Shown here: positions 1-9,610 of the stretch, one piece after another
How the letters are laid out: the number at the start of each line of letters is the position of its first letter
Position numbering within the stretch: the stretch's first letter is position 1
Assembly: GCF_040869045.1 (NCBI RefSeq)
Contig: NC_090323.1
Coordinates: 168,972,083-169,036,082 of the forward strand
Direction of reading: 5' to 3'
From: Eurosta solidaginis
Taxonomy: Eukaryota; Arthropoda; Insecta; Diptera; Tephritidae
DNA length: 64,000 nt
Program-made: the position numbers and the translations under genes
Notes under the pieces: generated by a model
What the model was told of the DNA's origin: nothing
Seen by the model: only the letters and a program-made list of their open reading frames with translations
Databases searched by the model: none

Positions 1-232
1 AAAAAAAACAATGTGCGCTATGGACAAACTATTTTCTGACTTTGAATTATCTCAGCTTGCTTCTTTTCAGTTTTACAGTGACACAATGGTAACCATGCCT
101 GATTTTCCAACAAGCTAATAGTTGACTGTCTATGTTAGCTAGAAACGAGTACCACAATCCGTACTTCCTGCATCTGCTATCACTGACGATGCCTAATTTA
201 AATTTTTAGTGAAAAGAGTGACTTTATTAATC
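1..232. other. No feature recognised
   Basis: AT-rich sequence. I see no coding frame, repeat or RNA gene that I can support. Confidence 0.4.
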
Positions 233-330
233 TAAAGTCGTAAGATATGCATATGCGCATACCCGCGGTTGGTTCCTTGCCTTTCCTGCTTGACCGATCA
301 TGTGCAACTCTCGCCTTCTCATAATCTTAC
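233..330 (-). pseudogene. LINE ORF2 remnant, region after RNase H
   Basis: Read on the minus strand this short stretch contains the string LGKIMRRRELHMIGQAGKA, which matches position for position the LINE fragment at 37280-37350 (LGEI-RR-HMIDQAGKA). In that better preserved copy the string lies between an RNase H-like motif and a C-terminal cysteine motif. It is a scrap of a non-LTR retrotransposon, too short to place in a clade. Confidence 0.45.
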
Positions 331-556
331 CCAATCGGCCGTACCTTATTAAAAAGTCCACACATTCCAGGTAAATGTCCTTGAATAAGCTAGTTTTTTC
401 ATTGGTAGCAGTATCTGCGAACAACCGGGGTACGCCCTTAATGCGGGTACATTCTTAGCCTCCCTAATCACTTCTTCAAAGTAATAAAACGCGACGTATT
501 CATTTGAAATTTTTTTTGAAGCTAATAAATATCGCCTTCTTACACCCTGTTTATAT

Positions 557-1763
557 AATAGCGAGCAAAAATTAGCAGTGGCAATTTTTATCAAATCTCG
601 TCAATTAAGTGCGTCCTTTATTATTTTCGGTATTTAAGAAGAAAACCTTTATGAACTTATTATCTAAAACTATGCAAAGTAATCCGAAAAACGTTTTCGA
701 AAAAATTCGAGAAAATTTTACAAAAATTTCGAACTTTTTATTTGGAGCTCTCTGATTTTTTTTAAGTATGAAGTTCTGTAGCTCAATCAATTTAAGTCGA
801 ATACAAGTTATAGGTCTCTCAAAATTCGCATGAGTTTTTGAAAATTTTTTATGCAAATTGTGTTTTCTTCTATATTTTCACACTTCTTAATGTGACCCTT
901 AAAAAGTGTGACATTTTTTTATATGGAAGAGAACACCCCTACCTAAAAACAGTTTTCAAATTTAGAGAGACCTATAAATTGTACTTTACTTGAATTGATT
1001 TGGCTACATACAATGCATACTCAAACAAATTCCAAATAAAAAAAAACATTCTAAACTCCCGTCAGAAAAAAATTGAATTTTGATTTGATAGAGTAATATT
1101 TAGAGGGCTACAAAATTGAAATAAACAAATTCAGAGAACTTCAAATAAAAATATTCTCCAATTTCCGAATTTTTTCGAAAACGTTCCAAACTCTTGTCAG
1201 AAAAAAATTTAATTCTGCTTTTTTCAGAGTAATATTTAGTGGGCTACAAAATTGCATACTCAAACAAATTCAGAGAACTCCAAATAAAAATTTCGAAATT
1301 TATGTAAAATTTTCTCGAATTTTCTGAATTTTTTAGAAAACCTTCAAAGCTCTCAATTGAATTGATCTTTGTTAGAGTTTTATTTAGTTAGCTTTAAAAT
1401 GCATACACAAAAACATTCAGAGAACTACAAATAAAAAGTTCGAAATTTTTGTGAATTTTTCTCGAATTCTTTGAAAAACTTTCAAAACTCTTGTCGGAGA
1501 AAAAAATTGAATTATGCTTTGTAAGTCTAATATTTAGTGGGCTACGAAACTTCATACTCAGAAATTCTGAGAGAATTGCAAATAAAAAGTTGGAAATTTT
1601 GAAAGCATATTCGAATTTTTTCGAAAACGTTTTTGGAATTGGTTTCCATAGTTAGTTACGGAATTCATGGAAATGTTTTCCTTAAATATCGAAAATTAGT
1701 TAAGAGAGTTTAACTAACGAAATTTGATAAAAATTGCCACAGCTGTTTTCTCGTTCGCACCTG
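557..1763. mobile_element. Long-TIR DNA element, copy 1 (non-autonomous)
   Basis: The two ends are long imperfect inverted repeats. The left end reads GCGAGCAAAAATTAGCAG and then GGCAATTTTTATCAAA, and the reverse complement of 1700-1763 gives the same order. Similarity continues inward for about 200 bases through the shared string CGTTTTCGAAAAAATTCGA and a copy of TTTTTATTTGGAGCTCTC. No transposase is present. A related element with the same ends lies at 12398-13703, where the outer flank is TA on both sides, as for Tc1/mariner-type insertion; in this copy the flanks are too eroded to call a target duplication. What is seen is the inverted repeat; the superfamily is inference. Confidence 0.7.
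700..1620. repeat. Degenerate 140-155 bp tandem repeat inside the TIR element
   Basis: The motif CAGAGAACT-CAAATAAAAA followed by a TTCGAA block recurs near 1130, 1270, 1415 and 1570 in one orientation, and near 730-760 in the opposite orientation. So the repeats belong to the inverted arms of the element, a foldback-like arrangement. Confidence 0.6.
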
Positions 1764-2284
1764 CACATAAATGAGTAAGAATACCTCTTGGAGGTACGAA
1801 AGTGAGTGGCAAAGCAGTTAAAGGAATCCTCATACAATTATTATTCTTTGTAAATAACCAGACAAGCGATTGATTTCATTAGTTTCAAATATAAATTGCG
1901 TATAAGTAAAAGTAAATGTAAGAGTGTGTGTGTATATACAAAACACACACATGTATGCAAAACTACTTTTGTGTTTACAATTGAAAGCAGCAAATTCATA
2001 TCGAAACTCATTTTTGCTACTCACCAATAAAGCTGACCGATTGTAGCGGGCCTTCAGCGGGTCACTTATAAGCAACGCAGGTGAGTTTGGTGTTGTTGTA
2101 GCTAAATCAAAACGAAATCGCCTATATTGCTTCATAATTATTTTCCACATTACATAAGCCATCGAATTGAACGCAAGTTGTTACGCGACGTTATGACTAA
2201 TGCGGCAGTTATGCGGCAGTTACTCACGAACGTACGTACCAAAAACGTGTCAGCTGACACGACCTATCTTATGAGTGTGCAATG
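1764..2284. other. Intergenic, short GT/AC-rich tract, no gene seen
   Basis: Contains a short imperfect palindrome of GTGTGTGT and ACACACAC around 1925-1955. The short open frames here show no recognisable domain. Confidence 0.4.
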
Positions 2285-2715
2285 TAAACGAAAACAACGC
2301 CCTTGGTTTTACAGGTATAAAGGAATCGATATGGATATAGACTAGATATATCAAAATCATCAGTATCGAAAAGAAATTTGTTTGAGCCATGCTCGTCCGT
2401 CCGTCTTTCCGTCTGTCCGTTAACGCGATAACTTGAGTAAATATTGAGATATCTTCACCAAATTTGGTACACGAGCTTATCTGGACCCAGAATAGATTGG
2501 TATTGAAACTGAGCGAGATTGGATCATAACCACGCCCACTTTTTATATATACAACATTTTAGAAAACACAAAAAACCTGTTAATTTAGTAAATAATACAC
2601 CTAGAATGTTGAAATTTGACGTGTGGACTGATATTAAGACTCTTTATAAAAATTTTAAAACAATTTTTAAAATGGGCATGGCACCGTCCACTTGTGATAA
2701 AATCAATTTTACAAC
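2285..2715 (+). mobile_element. DINE-like family A element, truncated copy A1
   Basis: Carries the diagnostic order of family A: an ACAGGTATAAAGGA block, ATATCAAAATCATCAGTATCG, a GTCC/GTCT/GTCY microsatellite at about 2393-2420, GATAACTTGAGTAAAT, AAATTTGGTA, and the ACCACGCCCAC block. It lacks both the 5' palindromic end and the 3' hairpin end, and is cut at 2715 where errantiviral sequence starts. It is more diverged than copies at 7.5, 24.9 and 29.5 kb. Confidence 0.75.
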
Positions 2716-3658
2716 TTAGGAAACGTAGGAATAAATTTTTACTAAATGAATTACAGAATATTATTGATACAATAACTTTAGGAAAATTAGGAATTTTGGA
2801 TCCAGCAATTTTACATTTAGATGAAATTAGAGACATTTTTGCAAACGAACATGGACGATTGAGTGTGGCAGATTTAATAGATATTTCTAATTTTAAAATA
2901 TTACAGAATAAAGATTTAATAGGTATTTATATTAGGTATCCAAAATTTTTTTAGATTGTAAATTTTACGAAGTAAGAGCAATAGCTAAGCAAGATGGTAA
3001 GTTATTTATCGAAAAAGAGATTGCAAAATGTGAGAATCAATATGTTAATGTTAAAAATTTTAAGAAAGAAATAGTGAATGTATATTGTGAAATAAAATCT
3101 TCAAATTCTTGTTCGGTGAATATTTTGTTAGGAAAAACGACTAGATGTATAAAAATTAAAGAAAGGAATAAAGAAATTGATGTAATAAAAGATGGTGTTA
3201 TTTTAGTTTCAGGATATCATACTGTTGACAATCATAATGTAAATGGAGTTTATCTCATAACTTTTAAAAATCAATCAAAGATTGACAATGTAACTTATGA
3301 GAACACATATGCAAATATATGGAAATATGTAAAAAATAATAAATACAGTAGCTTTGAAATTGTTAAATATATAGAATCTGAAGACTTAAATTTAAAATTT
3401 GAAAATATAAACTTTATTGATGTCATAAAAGGTGAAATAATATCAAAACCCATATTTTGGATAGGTTTAATAATAGTAACAGTTATATTTATGATAATAG
3501 TATTACTCAAAGCTGCTAATCAATACAAAATATTTAAGCAAAGAAAACAAACTGAAATTAATGAAAAGATATTTAAAAATTTAAGTTCTCAAATTGAAAT
3601 ATTAACTAATTCGCTGAATGAAACAAGGATGTTTCATCTGAAGAAAGGGGGAAGTTAA
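2716..3658 (+). pseudogene. env: Errantivirus env, C-terminal part, frameshifted
   Basis: The reading frame is open through 2954, is broken by a shift at a T-run near 2945-2952, and stays open from there to the stop at 3656-3658. The last 195 codons contain many Asn and Cys positions of an ectodomain, then one strong hydrophobic segment (start FWIGLIIVTVIF, about residues 129-150 of the last frame) and a short basic cytoplasmic tail with KQRKQ. This is the layout of the transmembrane half of errantiviral envelope proteins, which in infectious relatives mediate membrane fusion. Here the N-terminal part and furin region are absent, so no function is expected. The assignment is from layout plus the adjacent polypurine tract and LTR; a genuine host membrane protein is unlikely. 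Confidence 0.65.
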
Positions 3659-3719
3659 GGAACATGACTCCACTCAAATCAGGTGGCAAATATAAACAAA
3701 TTCTTTAAGCGTTGCTATT
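3638..3719 (+). repeat. Polypurine tract and truncated 3' LTR of the errantivirus
   Basis: The tract GAAGAAAGGGGGA overlaps the env stop, and the LTR begins right after it with AGTTAAGGAACATGACTCC. Only about 65 bases of LTR remain before the Penelope-like element. The overlap of env end with the polypurine tract is normal for errantiviruses. Confidence 0.55.
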
Positions 3720-3879
3720 TGATTTATTTACGAAATCCGTTGTAACATTCCATTCCCACATACTGACATTGTGTTAGCCAGCTGATGCAATCAATGCCAG
3801 GTGTAAAATTACTAAGGTATCGTATTAATGATCTATATTGGAACGATTTTCCGTCATCCCTTGTCAAATTTGGTTTTGA

Positions 3880-3916
3880 GACAAACCGGTTTCGGCGTTG
3901 TGCCATCATCAGTGTC
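3880..3916 (-). ncRNA. Hammerhead ribozyme in the PLE 3' region
   Basis: The minus strand shows the conserved core in the right order: stem I GACA, CTGATGA, a short stem II (GGC-ACAAC-GCC, preceded by one extra T), GAAA, a loop-less stem III (ACC/GGT), then TGTC closing stem I. Known PLE hammerheads are type I with minimal stem III, and are thought to work as dimers. Seen directly: all core bases. Inferred: activity. Stem II is only 3 bp, so activity as a monomer may be weak. Confidence 0.72.
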
Positions 3917-4130
3917 GATTTTCGTTCTGATCTGTTGTTGTCGTTTGTCCTGTATTTATAGTTCGTAGGTATATGAGCAGGTATTGTCAAATTGATGCTC
4001 ATTTCATTCAGAACCGAGGGTGGTTTACTAATCGATTTGTGTGGCTGACTGGGGTCGGTAGAACTCTGTGATTTTAGTCGTTTGACCTTCTTTGTCGGTT
4101 TTTTGTTTTGGTGTGTTAATTGTTTTGTGT

Positions 4131-5462
4131 TTATTTGTTGTCTGTTGTACCTGTGTGATTAAGTTGTTTCCTGTAAACAAGTTTTAAAGGCTCGAATATT
4201 GTGTCAGAAATTGTGTTTATCTGTTCGTTTATTATTCTACCCTCGAATGTTTTTTGTTTGTAGATTTCCATGTTTTCGAGTACGTTGAGACGTCGGCCCT
4301 TTTCCTGTATGTGAAGAACCGTAACTGTTTTATTGATGTTTGCTGGGGAACATTCATTCTCGACCATGTGATTCGCGAAGTTAGACTCGAGTATAATGTT
4401 TGGATTCCGTATTTTTTTGTTGTAATCTCTAATATGTTCTCTGAACCTCGTTCTTATTTGCCGTCCTGTTTGTCCTATGTAACTATGCTGGCATCCGCAG
4501 GTAAGCTTGTATACGCCGTGGCTGCTAAACGGATCCTCTGAGTTAATGTTAGTTCTTAGTTTTCGCCCTAGATTGTTCGATGTTTTGAATGCTGTGTTAA
4601 TGTTGTATTTTTTAAAGAAGTTTGCCAATTTATATGTTGCTTTTCCAGTATATGTCATAGTCGTTCAGCTATTATTTTCCTTTTCATTATTTCTTTTTGG
4701 TTCTCCATTTGTCCTTCTGAGCTTATCTACTAGTGCTTTTTTATATCCGTTGTTTGCAGCGATATTATATATGACCTCAAGTTCTATCTTATATGCCTCT
4801 TGTGTAAGAGGTGTTCTTTCAAGTCTATGTACCAAGTGCCTTAATGCTGCATTTTTATGCTGTTGAGGGTGATTTGAGGTATTGTGTATTATTGTGTCGG
4901 TGGCCGTTGATTTTCTATATATGTCATAGTTAAATCTTTTGGCTTCTTTATCAATATTTATCGTGAGGTCTAGATAGTTTATTCCTTCGTCTTTTTCGGT
5001 TTCCATTGTAAATTTTATATTTCCGTGCTGCTTGTTGAGGTACTCCAGTACAAGCTCTTCGTTATTAGTAGTTAAAACGCATATTATGTCATCCACGTAT
5101 CTAGCATAAAATGACACGCCTAATTTGGACTTCAGCTCCTGTATGTACTTTTCTTCCAGATTTTGCATGAACACTTCCATAAGAATTGCTGATGTGGGGC
5201 TTCCCATTCCAAGACCGTTTGTTTGTCTATATATTTTATTGTTGAATTGAAAATAGTTTTGACGTAAAGTGGTTCTTAGCGTATTTGTGATTTGCATACT
5301 TTTCACTTTGTTTTTTGTGTTATGAACTATTGTTGAGCTAACTATGTCCAAAGTCTCCGATAGTGGTATAGATGGCTATAAATCTTTTATGTCAAAAGAT
5401 ACCAATTTGCTGTTTCTTGTTAGCTCAATATTATTGTTAGCTCGTATTAAGATAGGCATCCT
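4131..5462 (-). pseudogene. PLE polyprotein: reverse transcriptase plus GIY-YIG endonuclease
   Basis: One reading frame runs from about 5462 down to 4131, interrupted only by TAG at 5376-5378 and TGA at 4665-4667. RT motif A reads SFDIKDL-stop-PSIP (Tyr lost to the first stop), motif B is GLGMGSPTSAI and motif C is YARYVDDI. After the second stop comes the endonuclease: GVY at residues 48-50 and YIG at 60-62 of that segment, Arg71, FANH at 94-97 and a Glu in LENME (residue 128), matching the GIY-YIG fold of PLEs. In active elements the protein nicks target DNA and primes cDNA synthesis. The frame is otherwise intact, so the copy is a fairly young dead element. Alternative start codons inside are not meaningful. 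Confidence 0.88.
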
Positions 5463-5465
5463 ATT

Positions 5466-5974
5466 CAATATGCCTATTGGAAACTATTTGTAAGTTATAA
5501 ATAAGAGTACAATGTAAAGCTTAGTCAGTTTTTGAGCGGCATTGAAATAAAGTGCAAGAGTTTTTTAAAAACTCAATTTACCCAACTTAAAACTTTAATT
5601 TGCATGTGTTTGTGTATTGCTTCTGTACTGCATGTACGTACATATGTGTTGTCATAATGGTTGAATTATTGATATGAATTTAATCACTGCTTAGCATCCG
5701 CTTAGAAATGATAGAATCCCTTAGTGCTGCTAATATTCGTTACAATATGTATATGTGTAAATCGATTGTGTGAACAGGATTAGCCTGGTTTCAATGGGCC
5801 ACTTGAGGGCAGCGCGCTGCCAGAACGTCCATTAAAAAAAAAAAGATATAAGTTTGTAATTTTTAATCGAAAAAAGAAGGACGGAAAAAAGGGCCCCAAA
5901 TTGATGGTTGCCTAGGGCCGCGTTGAGGGTTAATTCGGCCCTGAAGATATAATATGAAAGCTTCATAATCAATA
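5466..5974. other. Intergenic, no gene recognised
   Basis: AT-rich with a small GC-rich patch around 5780-5830. I see no frame with protein-like content and no inverted-repeat element. Confidence 0.35.
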
Positions 5975-6290
5975 CGATGGAATTTAACCGAAACCAGAAG
6001 CAAAAGCGTGACTAAAATGGATTCGGAACCGAAGCAGAAGAAGGAGCACGCACCGAAACCGGAACTGAAACTAAAGTCAAAACTGGAACGGAAACAATCA
6101 CTGATGCTGCAGCTGAAACCGAACCAGAAATCATGTCAAAAATTGAAATCTTGAACCAAGCTGAAATCAAACCGAAACAGGATCCTAACTCATAACCGTA
6201 CTGATAGCCCAATCTGAACTAAAATCAAATTAAAATCGGGAACCCAAGCAAAAACCGGAGCCAGAACTTGAAACTGTGTTGAAGCCAGCA
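5975..6290. repeat. Degenerate short repeat, GAAACC/GAACC type
   Basis: The motif (R)AACCGAA/GAACTGAAA recurs every 6-12 bases without an exact period. It is cryptically simple sequence rather than a clean microsatellite. Confidence 0.6.
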
Positions 6291-6439
6291 TCGACAATTC
6301 TAGCCTTTCTGCATGGTTTGCCAGGTTTGCTTAGATGTGCCACACCTCGAGGGCTGTATCCGTTGGCTTGACGATATATTTACTCATTTTGCGTTGACCT
6401 ACACGTGCCAAAGGGTATATCTATCCGTTATTTGTTATG

Positions 6440-6600
6440 AAGAATCTACTTGGTCATACCCTGCCTTGCTATTTCGTCTGCAATACAGTTTCCCATAATT
6501 TCCCTTCGGCCAGGGAGCCATATAAAGTGAACACGGTTCTGTTGGACTACATCTTGACAAGATGCCGAAATTACTCGCTTACAATAATGAAATGATTCTG
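6440..6600 (-). pseudogene. LINE RNase H remnant
   Basis: The minus strand encodes VHFIWLPGRREIMGNCIADEIARQG, read here in two halves: VHFIWLPG-R then GNCIADEIARQG. This corresponds to the C-terminal half of the retrotransposon RNase H domain, where the usual string is WVPGH-GI-GNE-ADELAR-G. Surrounding sequence is not recognisable. It marks an old non-LTR insertion of the RNase H-bearing kind. Confidence 0.6.
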
Positions 6601-7496
6601 AAAACACTCCCGAAATAATGTTGAAAATGGTACCGCTTTGGTTCCTAATAAGACCCAATATTATCCCGAAACACTTCCTAATGGATTAGCAAATTATCCC
6701 CAAATTATTTCAAAATGATCCCAAAGTTATCCGGAAATAGCACCGAAAATATTCGGCAATATCCTCGAATCGATCCCCATAATAATTCCGAAATGCTCTG
6801 AACTTTTTTTTTATTAAAATCATTTCAAACTCAATCAAGAAATTGTTTTAAATTGGTCCTTAAATCAATAATAGTCGCAAATTGATTCATAAATGGCACG
6901 CAAAATATCTAAACATGAACCCGAAATTTACCACAAGTACTCCCAAAATTATCCCGAAAGCAGTCCCCCTAATAAAGACGAAATTATTTTGGATAGATCC
7001 TGTAAACAATCTCAAAATGCTTTCCAAATGATCCCAAATATAATAAATTGATCCGATGACTACATGCCACGGGTTATTCCTATAAATAATTCCTAAATAA
7101 TCTGGATATAGCCCCGAAATTATTGCAACACAGTCTTGAATTGGTCGATTGACAAATGATCTCTAATAATCCCGAAGTTATCCTGACATAGCACCAAAAC
7201 TAGCACTAAACTAACTCGGTCCTTAAATGAACCCGAAATGATCGATTCCGAAAACATATCCGAAAAGATTTCCAAAATTTTCTTTTATATATCCCGAATA
7301 TAAACTCAAGTTATTCTGAATTGATATCGAAATAAATGACACTAAATGATACAGTTATGGGCCTAAAATTATCCCGCAATAGTCCCGAATTTGTTCAGTA
7401 ATTGTCCACAAATTTCACAAACTTGATCCCGAAGCTTTACACAAATAGTCCCAATATTATCCAGAATCAAACCCCCAAATGAATCTGATTTGTTTT
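6601..7496. repeat. Degenerate periodic DNA, ATCCCGAAAT type, left part
   Basis: Variants of ATCCCGAAATTAT and ATCCCAAA recur every 12-25 bases over about 900 bases with no fixed period. The same kind of sequence resumes at 9408-9610 on the far side of a family A element, so one tract was split by that insertion. Confidence 0.65.
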
Positions 7497-9404
7497 TACA
7501 CTAAGTTGAGCAGAGCTCACAGAGTATATTAACTTTGATTGGATAACGGTTGGTTTTACAGGTATAAAGGAGTCGAGATAGATATATACTTCCATATATC
7601 AAAATCATCAGTATCGAAAAAAAATTTTATTAAGCCATGTCCGTCCGTCCGTCTGTCCGTCCGTCTGTCCGTTAACACGTTAACTTGAGTAAATTTTGAG
7701 GTATCTTGATGAAATTTGGTATGTAGATTCCTGGGCACATATCTCAGATCTCTATTTAAAATGAACGAAATCGGACTACAACCAAGCCCACTTTTTCGAT
7801 ATCGAAAATTTCGAAAAACCGAAAAAGTGTGATAATCATTACCAAAGACGGATAAAGCGATGAAACTTGGTAGGTGGGTTCACCTGATGACGCAAAATCG
7901 AAACTTAGTAAAATTTTGGACAAGGGCGTGGCACCGCCCACTTTTAAAAGAAGGTAATTTAAAAGTTTTGCAAGCTGTAATTTGGCAGTCGTTGAAGATA
8001 TCATCATGAAATTTAGCAGGAACGTTACTCCTATTACTATATGTGAGCTAAATAAAAATTAGCAAAATCGGAATGGCGAACACGCCCATTTAAAAAAAAA
8101 AAATTGTTTTAAAGTCAAATTTTAACAAAAAATTTAATATCTTTACAGTATATAAGTAAACTATGTCAACATTCAACTCCAGTAATGATATGGTGAAACA
8201 AAATGCAAAAATAAAAGAAAATTTCAAAATGGGCGTGGCTCCGCCCTTTTTCATTTAATTTGTCTAGGATACTTTTAATGCCATAAGTCGAACAAAAATT
8301 TACCAATCTTCGTGAAATTTGGTAGGGGCATAGATTCTATGAGGATAACTGTTTTTATACACAGTCGACCGCCTGTCCTTCCGTTCGGCCGTTAACACGA
8401 TAACCTTAGCCAAAATCGATATATCTTTACTAAACTTAGTTCACATACTTATCTGAACCCACTTTATCTTGCTATAAAAAATGGCCGAAATCCGACTATG
8501 ACCACGCCCACTTTTGCGATATCGAAAATTATGAAAAATGAAAAAAATGCCATTATTCTATACCAAATATGAAAAAAGGGATGAAACATGGTAATTGGAT
8601 TGGTTTAATGACGCAAAATTTAACTTTAGAAAAAACTTTGTAAAATGGGTGTGACACCTACCATATTAAGTAGAAGAAGATGAAAAATTCTGCAGGGCGA
8701 AATCAAAAGCCCTTGGAATCTTGGCAGGAATACCGTTCGTGGTATTACATATATAAATATAGCGGTACCCGACAGATGATGTTCTGGGTCACCCTGGTCC
8801 ACATTTTGGTCGATATCTCGAAAACGCCTTCACATAAACAACTAAGAGCCACTCCCTTTTAAACCCCTCATTAATACCTTTAATTTGATACCCATATCGT
8901 ACAAACGCATTCTAGAGTCACCCCGGTCCACCTTTATGGCGTTAACCTTTATGACGAACTAAGTCCCACTCGCTTTTAAAATACTCATTAACACCTTTCA
9001 TTTGATACCCACATCGTACAAATGCATTCTAGAGTCACCCCTGGTCCAACTTTATGGCGATATCCCGAAATGGCGTCCGCCTATAAAACTAGGGCCCACT
9101 CCCTTTTAAAATACTCATTAACACCTTTTATTTGATACCCGTATCGTACAAACGCATTCTAGAGTCACTCCTGGTCCATCTATATGGCGATATCCCGAAA
9201 TGGCGTCCACCTATAGAACTATGGCCCACTTCCTTTTAAAATACTCTTTAATACCTTCCATTTGGTACCCATGTCATACAAACACATTCCAGGGTTACCC
9301 TATGTTAATTTTCCTACATGGTTATTTTCCCTTATTTTGTCTCCAAAGCTCTCAGCTGAGTATGTAATGTTCGGTTACACCCGAACTTAGCCTTCCTTAC
9401 TTGT
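7497..9404 (+). mobile_element. DINE-like family A element, complete copy A2
   Basis: Starts with a palindromic 5' end (GTTGAGCAGAGCTCAC followed by GAGTATATTAAC), then a GTCC/GTCT microsatellite at about 7638-7672, the ACCGCCCAC and GGGCGTGGCTCCGCCC palindromic blocks, a short run of about 129-bp central repeats (8776-9300), and ends with the hairpin GTTCGG-TTACAC-CCGAAC and the terminus CCTTCCTTACTTG. No protein is encoded. This is the architecture of Drosophila DINE-1/HINE elements, which are non-autonomous Helitron/Helentron derivatives; the family name is inference. Both junctions sit in T-rich sequence of the degenerate tract it interrupts. Confidence 0.82.
8776..9300 (+). repeat. Central tandem repeats of A2, about four 129-bp units
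   Basis: Units share GTCACCCTGGTCCA, a TATGGCGATAT block, CACTCCCTTTTAAA, CATTAA-ACCTTT and ATTTGATACCCATATCGTAC. They are the same monomers that form the 6-kb array at 30808-36770 but here are few and more diverged. Confidence 0.8.
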
Positions 9405-9407
9405 TTT

Positions 9408-9610
9408 TAATTGATACCAAAACGATCACAAGATACTCCCCAAATGATCCCAAATTCCGCAAATTATTTCGGAAGCAATCCCGAAATAATCAGAACTTTT
9501 TCCGAAATTATTCCAAAATAGTGCCGAATCGATCGAAACTATCAAGAAGTGCTCCGAATTTGTGCAGAAATTTATCTGAAAAATAATACAAAAGCGATCC
9601 CGAAATATGT
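9408..9610. repeat. Degenerate periodic DNA, right part
   Basis: Continuation of the ATCCCGAAAT-type tract of 6601-7496 (units such as GATCCCAAATT, AATCCCGAAATAAT), separated from it by element A2. Confidence 0.6.

Larger units (their letters stand above)
2716..3719 (+). mobile_element. 3' end of an errantivirus (env-bearing Ty3/gypsy element)
   Basis: A 5'-truncated retroelement: a coding region resembling the C-terminal half of an insect errantiviral envelope, then a purine-rich tract, then an LTR start of the AGTTA type used by gypsy-group errantiviruses. The element is joined to a truncated DINE-like copy on the left and cut off by a Penelope-like element at about 3720, so gag, pol and most of both LTRs are missing. 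Confidence 0.7.
3720..5465 (-). mobile_element. Penelope-like element (PLE), 5'-truncated
   Basis: Minus-strand element with, in order, a reverse transcriptase core, a GIY-YIG endonuclease, and a 3' region (4130-3720) that carries a hammerhead ribozyme, as in the pseudo-LTRs of animal PLEs. The 5' part of the RT (before motif A) is missing, which is the usual 5' truncation of target-primed elements. Near the break a short inverted repeat (ATAGGCAT ... ATGCCTAT, 5450-5479) is visible. It inserted next to, or into, the LTR of the errantivirus at 2716-3719. Confidence 0.88.

Noticed and set aside
4254..4866. Plus-strand open frames opposite the PLE
   Set aside because: Antisense to the RT-endonuclease frame, whose motifs are unambiguous.
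3720..5465. Single intact PLE gene with programmed stop read-through
   Set aside because: Two stops, one of them replacing a conserved Tyr in RT motif A, and a missing 5' part indicate a dead copy.
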